From Bacillota bacterium (GTDB taxonomy: Bacteria > Bacillota > Clostridia > Oscillospirales > CAG-272), in assembly GCA_021199825.1 (NCBI GenBank), contig JAJQHI010000088.1, positions 1 to 5,801 of the forward strand: a stretch of DNA of 5,801 nt, written 5' to 3'. Positions 1-5,054 of this stretch are shown here, in pieces. Within the stretch, counting starts at the first letter, position 1. The number at the start of each line of letters is the position of its first letter. The notes under the pieces were generated by a model. That model did no database searches. It was not told the DNA's origin and was given only the letters and a program-made list of their open reading frames with translations. The position numbers and the translations under genes are program-made.

Positions 1-556
1 TTTTCGGACCGAATGATTCGACGGGAAAGTCGTCGGGGTTCTCATCCCTGAAAATCACACAGTGAGGATTGCCCATCGAAACACAAGTGACTAAAGTCTC
101 CTCCCCGTCAGCGTAAAGGGGGACAGATATCGTATTCTCAAGCGTCGTCGGCAAATCTCCGCTTTCCGTCGAATACTCTCCCATGTCAACTCTGACGGTA
201 CGAACCTCCCCGCGCTCGTCTCTTTTGACGGTGAGGGTTTTAATGCCGCTCCGCGTCTCAACTGTAACGGTGTCTCCCGATACAATTCCTCTGTCGGCGG
301 CATATTTGCCGACGCAGCGAATGCCGTTGCCGCACATTTTGGCAAGCGAGCCGTCGGCATTGTAAATCTCCATTCTGCAGTCGGCGATGTCAGAGGGCAT
401 TATAAGTATTATCCCGTCGGCGCCGACGCTGAATCTGCGCCGTGAAAGCTTTTGGGAGAGGGATGGAATATCAATCCCCTCTATGCTTTCGCGAAAGCAG
501 TCTATATATATGTAATCGTTTGCGATGCCCTGCATCTTTGTAAAGTGCAGCGTCAT
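1..556 (-). CDS. dapF: Diaminopimelate epimerase, N-terminal 185 residues (runs off the left edge)
   Basis: DapF interconverts LL- and meso-diaminopimelate in the cytoplasm, the last step before meso-DAP enters peptidoglycan or lysine synthesis. Reading leftward from the ATG at 556, the frame stays open to the window edge. It gives about 185 of the roughly 275 residues usual for the family. Visible family motifs are the N-terminal KMQG-IANDY segment (residues 7-15), NADGS (66-70) and MCGNGIRC (74-81), which carries the first catalytic cysteine, C75. SMGNPH (160-165) also matches. The second catalytic cysteine should lie beyond the left edge. A GGGAGG ribosome binding site sits 7 bases before the ATG, which fixes the start. 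One oddity is A12 where nearly all DapF proteins have glycine just before the active-site N13-D14. The gene has its own promoter and is separated from the tRNA behind it by a terminator. Identification is firm from the motifs. Confidence 0.97.
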   Translation of the reverse strand, partial: MTLHFTKMQGIANDYIYIDCFRESIEGIDIPSLSQKLSRRRFSVGADGIILIMPSDIADCRMEIYNADGSLAKMCGNGIRCVGKYAADRGIVSGDTVTVETRSGIKTLTVKRDERGEVRTVRVDMGEYSTESGDLPTTLENTISVPLYADGEETLVTCVSMGNPHCVIFRDENPDDFPVESFGPK

Positions 557-589
557 AAAATATCCTCCCAGACAAAAACCTCACACACT

Positions 590-618
590 ATTTTATTATA
601 TATTCGTTCCCGTGTCAA
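590..618 (-). promoter_or_regulatory. SigA-type promoter of dapF
   Basis: On the minus strand, TTGACA (618-613) is followed after exactly 17 bases by TAAAAT (595-590). This is a full -35 match and a five-of-six -10 match. The start of transcription would fall near 583, giving a leader of about 27 bases with the GGGAGG site before dapF. The promoter lies just downstream of the tRNA-Gln terminator, so dapF appears to be expressed independently of the tRNA. Confidence 0.8.
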
Positions 619-641
619 GCGCAAATGATAAAAGACGGAGC

Positions 642-680
642 AAAAAAATCCACCCGAAAGCACTTTGTGCTGTCAGGTGG
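642..680 (-). terminator. Rho-independent terminator of tRNA-Gln
   Basis: On the minus strand a long hairpin occupies 680-650. CCACC pairs with GGTGG at the base, then come a T-G wobble, two pairs, one C-T mismatch and AGCAC pairing with GTGCT around an AAA loop. After one A, seven Ts follow (648-642). The hairpin begins 11 bases past the tRNA 3' end and stops just before the dapF promoter, so it separates the two units. Confidence 0.9.
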
Positions 681-691
681 TGGTTTTGGTC

Positions 692-762
692 CTGCGGAAG
701 AAGGATTTGAACCCTCACAAACAGAGTCAGAGTCTGTCGTGCTGCCATTACACAATTCCGCA
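692..762 (-). tRNA. tRNA-Gln (anticodon CUG)
   Basis: A complete cloverleaf of 71 bases can be folded on the minus strand. The acceptor TGCGGAA (762-756) pairs with TTCCGCA (699-693) over seven pairs. The D arm has GTGT/GCAC. The anticodon stem ACAGA/TCTGT has five pairs around the loop CTCTGAC. The T arm GAGGG/CCTTC, with one G-T, encloses TTCAAAT. The anticodon is CTG (730-728), reading CAG glutamine codons. The discriminator base is G (692), as expected for glutamine tRNAs. The next bases are GACC, so the CCA end is not encoded and must be added by a nucleotidyltransferase. No other tRNA lies beside it. Confidence 0.96.
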
Positions 763-813
763 ATATTATATTATCAGCTCGAAGGAACATCACTTTCCCT
801 CACTGCGAGAGTA

Positions 814-842
814 ATTATATCACGCGTTTTTTCGTTTGTCAA
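814..842 (-). promoter_or_regulatory. Consensus SigA promoter of tRNA-Gln with an A/T-rich upstream tract
   Basis: On the minus strand TTGACA (842-837), a 17-base spacer and TATAAT (819-814) form a perfect consensus promoter. Transcription should begin near 807, about 45 bases before the mature tRNA 5' end, so the leader needs RNase P trimming. Immediately upstream (863-846) is a run of As and Ts that resembles an UP element, as found before strong stable-RNA promoters. The 10-base word GAAAAAACGC occurs twice, once ending just before the -35 box (852-843) and once in the spacer (833-824). Confidence 0.88.
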
Positions 843-923
843 GCGTTTTTTCAAAAAAAATTTGAGCCGCGGGCAAAAAAATCGAAAAAATAATGCGTTC
901 ACACATATGTAACCTGACCACGC

Positions 924-952
924 TTGCAAATCATACGATTATATGATACAAT
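924..952 (+). promoter_or_regulatory. Candidate promoter reading into the repeat array
   Basis: TTGCAA (924-929), 17 bases, then TACAAT (947-952) make a plausible SigA promoter (four of six and five of six matches). Transcription would start near 959, which is the first base of the first hairpin stem, and would run through the array to the DUF1836 gene. The -10 box overlaps the first bases of the repeat (949). The call rests on sequence match and spacing only. Confidence 0.5.
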
Positions 953-1037
953 GAGATATTGATAAATGGGCATAGCCCATTTATCAAGTCTGTCAAATAT
1001 TCGATTGAAATCATAGATTTAAATCGAATATTTGCGG
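949..1037 (+). repeat. 89-bp paired-hairpin repeat, copy A
   Basis: This copy is 86/89 identical to the copy at 1143-1231. It holds two hairpins. The first (959-987) is a perfect 13-pair stem with the loop ATA. The second (994-1034) has 13 pairs, one G-A mismatch and 5 more pairs, again with the loop ATA. Neither is followed by a T-run, so they do not look like intrinsic terminators. The copy ends in CGG. No coding frame with a convincing start covers it. I do not recognise the element as a named family. Confidence 0.95.
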
Positions 1038-1045
1038 TGCAGTGC

Positions 1046-1069
1046 TTGACATGATATAATAATACATGT
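1046..1069 (+). promoter_or_regulatory. Candidate extended -10 promoter with an overlapping dyad
   Basis: TATAAT (1055-1060) is preceded by TG one base away (1052-1053), the extended -10 arrangement that tolerates a poor -35. The -35 at the right distance is TTGCGG (1032-1037), the tail of repeat copy A. A full TTGACA at 1046-1051 lies too close to this -10 and has only a weak -10 partner of its own (TTAGTT, 1069-1074). The half sites ACATG (1049-1053) and CATGT (1065-1069) form an inverted repeat around the -10, which could be an operator. The promoter is plausible; the operator is speculative. Confidence 0.45.
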
Positions 1070-1077
1070 TAGTTAGA

Positions 1078-1118
1078 TGAATATTGAATCCGAATCACAG
1101 ATTCGTATTCGATATTCA
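1078..1118 (+). repeat. Fifth hairpin, related to but distinct from the second hairpin of the repeat
   Basis: The two 19-base arms pair around the loop ACA, with one T-G wobble and one C-T mismatch. The mismatch lies six pairs from the loop, the same position as in the hairpins at 994-1034 and 1188-1228. The loop-proximal word AATCACAGATT is identical to that of copy B. The bases after it (1119-1130) match those after copy A in the pattern CGGTRCAGYGCT, so this looks like a diverged member of the same module. No T-run follows. Confidence 0.9.
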
Positions 1119-1142
1119 CGGTACAGCGCTAAATTTATAATG

Positions 1143-1231
1143 CAATGAGACATTGATAAATGGGCACAGCCCATTTATCAAGTCTGTCAAATATTCGATT
1201 GAAATCACAGATTTAAATCGAATATTTGCGG
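1143..1231 (+). repeat. 89-bp paired-hairpin repeat, copy B
   Basis: This is the second copy, starting 194 bases after copy A. The three differences (957/1151, 973/1167, 1014/1208) are all T in A and C in B. Two fall in the hairpin loops and none disturbs a stem. The hairpins lie at 1153-1181 (13 pairs, loop ACA) and 1188-1228 (13 + 5 pairs with a G-A mismatch, loop ACA). Forty bases after its end comes the ribosome binding site of the DUF1836 gene, so any transcript from the promoters upstream carries this copy in its leader. Confidence 0.95.
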
Positions 1232-1283
1232 AATATGCTAATTACACTGACAGGCTAATTTGAAGCGATAAAGGAGGGCTTTT

Positions 1284-1868
1284 ATGTATTTCAGCGTCAA
1301 AAGCGATATGATTCCCGGCACCGTCATCAAGAAAAGCGATATGGACGGGGCAACGGGACTTGAATTTTTGAATAAGGTGTATTTTCTGCGTCAGGGGATT
1401 CCGCTCTCGCAGATAAGGACAATTTGCGGACTTGACGGCTCGACGCTTCAAAACTGGGTGAAGCGCGGCTGGATAATGAACACAACGCACAAGCAGTATT
1501 CGATTGACACGTTTGCGCGAATACTTATAATAAATATGCTTCGCGACTCGCTCCAGCTCTCGAAAATCTCGTTTCTGCTTTCATATATCAACGGGGATCT
1601 GACAGACACGGAGGACGACATTATCTCAGAGTCAAAGCTTTACGATTATATCTGCCGGATAACGGAGAGCATCGAGCGCGATGAGGGAATTGCCCTTTCC
1701 GAGCTTGGCGGGAGAATAAAGAGCATCGTAAACAAGGGTGACATAAACAAAAGCGTTCCGAACGCGGACGAAAGATTATATGCGGCACTTGAGGTTATTA
1801 TCACATCATATTACGCCTCGATGATTATCTCACGCGCAAACGAGCTTTACGACGGGCTCCCGCGATAG
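1284..1868 (+). CDS. DUF1836 family helix-turn-helix protein, probable regulator
   Basis: This is a 194-residue soluble protein whose middle part (about residues 24-125) matches my memory of the Firmicutes DUF1836 family (Bacillus YkrK-like). That family has a MerR-like helix-turn-helix fold and no assigned target. A helix-turn-helix can be read at residues 38-63, ending in NWVKRGW. It is followed by YSIDTFARILIINMLRD (72-88), then FLLSYING (97-104) and the acidic DDIISES segment (111-117). The start is supported by AAGGAGG (1271-1277) six bases before the ATG. It is the first gene of an apparent operon; the DegV gene begins 24 bases after its stop. DNA binding and control of the operon are inferred from the fold and position. 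No signal peptide or membrane segment is visible. Confidence 0.9.
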   Translation: MYFSVKSDMIPGTVIKKSDMDGATGLEFLNKVYFLRQGIPLSQIRTICGLDGSTLQNWVKRGWIMNTTHKQYSIDTFARILIINMLRDSLQLSKISFLLSYINGDLTDTEDDIISESKLYDYICRITESIERDEGIALSELGGRIKSIVNKGDINKSVPNADERLYAALEVIITSYYASMIISRANELYDGLPR

Positions 1869-1880
1869 GACATGACAAGC

Positions 1881-1888
1881 AAGGAGGT
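1881..1888 (+). promoter_or_regulatory. Ribosome binding site that decides the DegV start
   Basis: AAGGAGGT lies four bases before the ATG at 1893. An earlier in-frame ATG at 1872 would make the ribosome binding site itself coding (residues MTSKEVH) and has no such site before it, so 1893 is the better start. Confidence 0.88.
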
Positions 1889-1892
1889 ACAC

Positions 1893-2741
1893 ATGATAAG
1901 AATACTCACGGATTCGGCAGCGGATTTTGAGCCGAAAGAGCTTGAGGAGCTGAACGTCGATTGCATACCGCTCACTGTCAGCTTCGGAGATGAGGAATAT
2001 AAAGACAATGTAGATTTGCCGAAGGGGAGATTTTACGAGCTTCTTTCATCAAGAAAGGAATTTCCGAAAACATCTCAGCCCTCGCCTGCGCAGTTTGAGG
2101 AGGCGATTCTGAGCGCCAAGGCGGCAGGAGATGAAATTGTGATTATCACTATCTCGTCGGGGTTGAGCGGCACTGTCGGAAGTGCCAGAATCGCGAAGAA
2201 GATGACGGGATATGAGCGGTGCTATATTGTTGACAGCCTTTGCGCGACGGGCGGCGAAAGACTTATGGTTGAGTATGCCGCAAGGCTGCGCGATGAGGGC
2301 ATGGGAGGACGCGAAATCGCGGAGGCTGTCAGCCGTGCGCGCCACAAAATTACGCTTTACGCCTGCATAGATACGCTTGAGTACCTTTATAAGGGCGGGC
2401 GCATCAGCCGCTCGGTTTACGCTATCGGGAGTGTCGCCCAAATAAAGCCGATACTTCACGTTGATGCGGAGGGACGCGCTGAAATCCCCTCAAAGGCGCT
2501 CGGAATGAGACGCGGAATGCAGTATCTGGGGAAGCGGCTTGAGGAGTTCAAGCCCGATTTGTCGTTTCCCTTTTATATAATGTACACAAGCAGCCTTGAG
2601 ATGGCATATCAGCTCATAGGCTTTCTTGAGAAAAATCACCTTCTGCCGCCAAACTTCAAGGCGCCAATACAGGTAGGCTCGACCGTCGGCAGCCATATAG
2701 GCTCCGACGCCTGCGGCATGGTATATATTTCACAAGGCTGA
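1893..2741 (+). CDS. DegV family fatty-acid-binding protein (FakB-like)
   Basis: This is a 282-residue cytoplasmic protein, the usual length for the family. DegV/FakB proteins hold a fatty acid and present it to the kinase FakA, which makes acyl-phosphate for phospholipid synthesis. Family marks in order are the N-terminal ILTDSAADF (4-12), KTSQPSP (59-65) with the conserved T60-S61, ISSGLSGT (87-94), LYKGGRISR (165-173), and a C-terminal SHIGSDACG segment with H268. T60, S61, S89 and H268 correspond to residues expected around the fatty-acid carboxylate. In many homologues the C-terminal motif reads H-x-G-P; here serine (S271) replaces the proline. No fakA is in the window. DUF1836 and degV genes are adjacent in other Clostridia as I recall, which supports a functional link. 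The specific fatty acid cannot be told from the sequence. Confidence 0.95.
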   Translation: MIRILTDSAADFEPKELEELNVDCIPLTVSFGDEEYKDNVDLPKGRFYELLSSRKEFPKTSQPSPAQFEEAILSAKAAGDEIVIITISSGLSGTVGSARIAKKMTGYERCYIVDSLCATGGERLMVEYAARLRDEGMGGREIAEAVSRARHKITLYACIDTLEYLYKGGRISRSVYAIGSVAQIKPILHVDAEGRAEIPSKALGMRRGMQYLGKRLEEFKPDLSFPFYIMYTSSLEMAYQLIGFLEKNHLLPPNFKAPIQVGSTVGSHIGSDACGMVYISQG

Positions 2742-2776
2742 TAAACGAAAACTCACAAACACAAGGGAAAGGCGGG

Positions 2777-5023
2777 ATGAACATGAAAGAGGGAGCGAAT
2801 ATTCTGCTCGCGACAATGAAGCTTGACATAGGAGGCGCCGAGACGCACATAGTTGAGCTCGCGAAGGAGCTTAAGGCTCGCGGATATAATCCAATCGTCG
2901 CGTCAAACGGCGGCGTATATACGGCTGAGCTTGAGCGTTTCGGGATAAAGCACTATAAGGTCCCACTTCACAATAAGCAGCCGCAGAATCTGATAACCTC
3001 AGCGAAAAGACTGTCGAAAATCATCCGCGAGGAAAAAATCGACGTCGTTCACTCGCACGCGAGAATCCCGGCCTTCCTGCTTAAATACCTTCACCGAAGG
3101 ATGGATTTCCCGTTTGTAACGACAGCTCACTGGGTGTTCAATACGGGATACGGGCTTCGCTATGTCACCGACTGGGGCGAAAAGGTTATTGCCGTGTCTG
3201 ACGACATCAAGGATTATCTTATGGAAAACTACTATGTCCCGGAGTCGGATATAACGGTAACGGTAAACGGCATCGACACGAATAAATTCTCGCCCGACAC
3301 TGACGGCGGGGACATAAAAAAGGAGCTTGGCATTACTGACGAGCGCGTCATAGTATGCGTGAGCCGGCTTGACAGCTCGCGCTCGGAGGCGGCAAAAAAG
3401 CTTGTAAGCATAGCCCCGCGCCTTGCCGCCGCTATGGGTGAGCGAAAGCTTCGCATAATCGTTGTCGGTGACGGCGACGACTTTGACCGCATAAAATCGA
3501 TGAAAAACGACGCGAACTCCTTGGCGGGATATGAGTGCGTAACGCTCACGGGCGCGAGAACGGATATTGAAAAATTCGTGGCTGTGTCCGATCTTTTTGT
3601 CGGCGTGTCGCGCGCGGCGCTTGAGGCAATGGCGGCGTCAAAGCCCGTCATTTTGGCGGGAAACGAGGGATACATAGGTCTTTTCGGACGCGAGAGCCTT
3701 GAAATTGGCATTGACACGAACTTTTGCTGCCGCGGCTGCGGGGATATAACGGAGGATAAGCTTTTCTCCGATATAGAAGGCTTTTTCGCGCTTCCCGACC
3801 TGCAAAAGGATGAGCTTGGCGCGCTCGGACGGGATGTTGTGATTTCGCATTATTCGATAGCAAGAATGGCTGACGATACGGTTTCGGCATATGAAAAGGC
3901 TATGCGCCGGCGCGAGATTATCGTGTCGGGATATTTCGGCTTTCGCAACAGCGGGGATGACGCACTGCTTTCCTGCCTGATAAACGACCTTCGCTCACAT
4001 ATAGACAGCCCGTCGATAACGGTGCTTTCCGCCTCGCCAAAGCAAACGACCAAGGAATACGGTGTGCGCTCCTTGGGGCGGCTCAGATACGGAAAGATAA
4101 ACCGCGCTATGAGACACGGCGGAATGCTTATTTCAGGCGGCGGCACGCTCATACAGGACGTGACCTCGTCCCGTTCTCTTTACTATTACCTTTGCGTAAT
4201 CAAAGCGGCGAAAAAGCACGGTCTGCCCGTTATGATGTACGCAAACGGAATAGGACCGATCCGGCACAAATACAATGTACCTCAAGTGAAAAAAACCATC
4301 GATAAGGTTGACCTTATCACGCTCAGGGACCCCGACTCAAGAAAAACGCTTGAGTCCCTCGGCATTACCTCACCGTACGTAAAGGTGACCTCCGACCCCG
4401 TTATAGGAATGCAGGTCGGAGAGGGCAGTCGGGGAGAGGAAATCCTTTCATCAGTCGGTGTGCCCCGCGGTGCCAGAGTGCTTGGCGGGAGTCTGCGCAA
4501 AACGCGTGACCGTGACCCGAATTTTGAGGATAAAATCGCGTCTGTGTGTGACAAAATACACGAGGAGTTCGGGCTTTATACGGTGTTCATTCCCATGCAG
4601 ACAAAGCGCGACGTCAAAATTACCGAGTCCGTCTGCCGCAAAATGAAATCCCCTGCCGCGGTGGTACCGGACAATCTCGGATTTGACGACGTTCTCAGCG
4701 TTGTATCACGTTGTACCATGTGTATCGGAATGAGGCTTCACCTTTTGATATATTCCATTCTTTGCTGCGTTCCCGCGGTCGGGCTTTCATATGACCCCAA
4801 AATCGACAGCTTCATGAGCTATATGGGGTTCGGACGGGCGCTGCCCGTGTCGGAGCTTGACACAAACGCGCTTCTCTCGGCTTCCCGTGAGATTTTATCT
4901 GACATTGAATACGCGCGGTTCTGCGCCGAAAGGTGCCGCCGGCACATGAAAAAGCTCACGGACGAAAATGGAAGGCTCGCGGCTGAGCTTTACGCCCGAT
5001 ACGACAATGAAAAGACTACATAA
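2777..5023 (+). CDS. csaB: Fusion of a GT4-type glycosyltransferase and CsaB polysaccharide pyruvyl transferase
   Basis: This single 748-residue chain has two enzyme halves. Residues 8-375 form a GT-B glycosyltransferase: GGAE (19-22) in the N-terminal loop, DVVHSHAR (89-96), VNGIDTNKF (163-171), VSRLD (195-199), VVGDGDDFDRI (229-239) and LEAMAASKPVI (282-292). Residues 381-748 match CsaB-type pyruvyl transferases, which move pyruvate from phosphoenolpyruvate to a wall-polysaccharide sugar. Their marks are GYFGFRNSGDDA (385-396), SGGGTLIQDVTS (453-464), ANGIGPI (489-495), TLRDPDS (515-521), GMRLH (651-655, with the probable catalytic H655) and SYDPKI (671-676). No signal peptide or membrane span is seen, so it should act on lipid-linked precursor at the inner membrane face. 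The start is uncertain: GGCGGG lies 6 bases before a second ATG at 2783, while AAGGGA lies 8 bases before 2777. It follows degV by 35 bases. Pyruvylated wall sugar normally anchors SLH-domain proteins, but no such protein is present here. Confidence 0.92.
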   Translation: MNMKEGANILLATMKLDIGGAETHIVELAKELKARGYNPIVASNGGVYTAELERFGIKHYKVPLHNKQPQNLITSAKRLSKIIREEKIDVVHSHARIPAFLLKYLHRRMDFPFVTTAHWVFNTGYGLRYVTDWGEKVIAVSDDIKDYLMENYYVPESDITVTVNGIDTNKFSPDTDGGDIKKELGITDERVIVCVSRLDSSRSEAAKKLVSIAPRLAAAMGERKLRIIVVGDGDDFDRIKSMKNDANSLAGYECVTLTGARTDIEKFVAVSDLFVGVSRAALEAMAASKPVILAGNEGYIGLFGRESLEIGIDTNFCCRGCGDITEDKLFSDIEGFFALPDLQKDELGALGRDVVISHYSIARMADDTVSAYEKAMRRREIIVSGYFGFRNSGDDALLSCLINDLRSHIDSPSITVLSASPKQTTKEYGVRSLGRLRYGKINRAMRHGGMLISGGGTLIQDVTSSRSLYYYLCVIKAAKKHGLPVMMYANGIGPIRHKYNVPQVKKTIDKVDLITLRDPDSRKTLESLGITSPYVKVTSDPVIGMQVGEGSRGEEILSSVGVPRGARVLGGSLRKTRDRDPNFEDKIASVCDKIHEEFGLYTVFIPMQTKRDVKITESVCRKMKSPAAVVPDNLGFDDVLSVVSRCTMCIGMRLHLLIYSILCCVPAVGLSYDPKIDSFMSYMGFGRALPVSELDTNALLSASREILSDIEYARFCAERCRRHMKKLTDENGRLAAELYARYDNEKTT

Positions 5024-5054
5024 TCACTTTCATATATAATTTTTGGAGGACAAA

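Noticed and set aside
183..365. Short plus-strand open frame (and the 91-360 minus-strand frame)
   Set aside because: Both are out-of-frame shadows of dapF, whose motifs are unambiguous.
596..912. Short open frames on both strands (625-912 plus, 596-793 minus)
   Set aside because: They overlap the tRNA, its terminator and the promoters, have no ribosome binding site, and resemble no family.
949..1231. CRISPR array or transposon/MITE
   Set aside because: There are only two direct copies of 89 bases, with no unique spacers of regular length. The ends are not inverted repeats of each other, and no target-site duplication was seen.
959..1231. Intrinsic terminators
   Set aside because: The hairpins are strong, but none is followed by a T-run on either strand.
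949..1270. T-box or other known riboswitch before the DUF1836 gene
   Set aside because: I see no T-box sequence, no specifier-loop layout and no recognisable riboswitch core; the region is made of simple hairpins.
1872..1892. Upstream ATG as the DegV start
   Set aside because: It would translate the ribosome binding site and has no such site before it; the family N-terminus begins at the ATG at 1893.
5012..5040. Promoter of rhaD (TATAAT at 5035-5040)
   Set aside because: The -35 at 17 bases (AAGACT) is poor, and the transcript would begin near 5047, inside the ribosome binding site.
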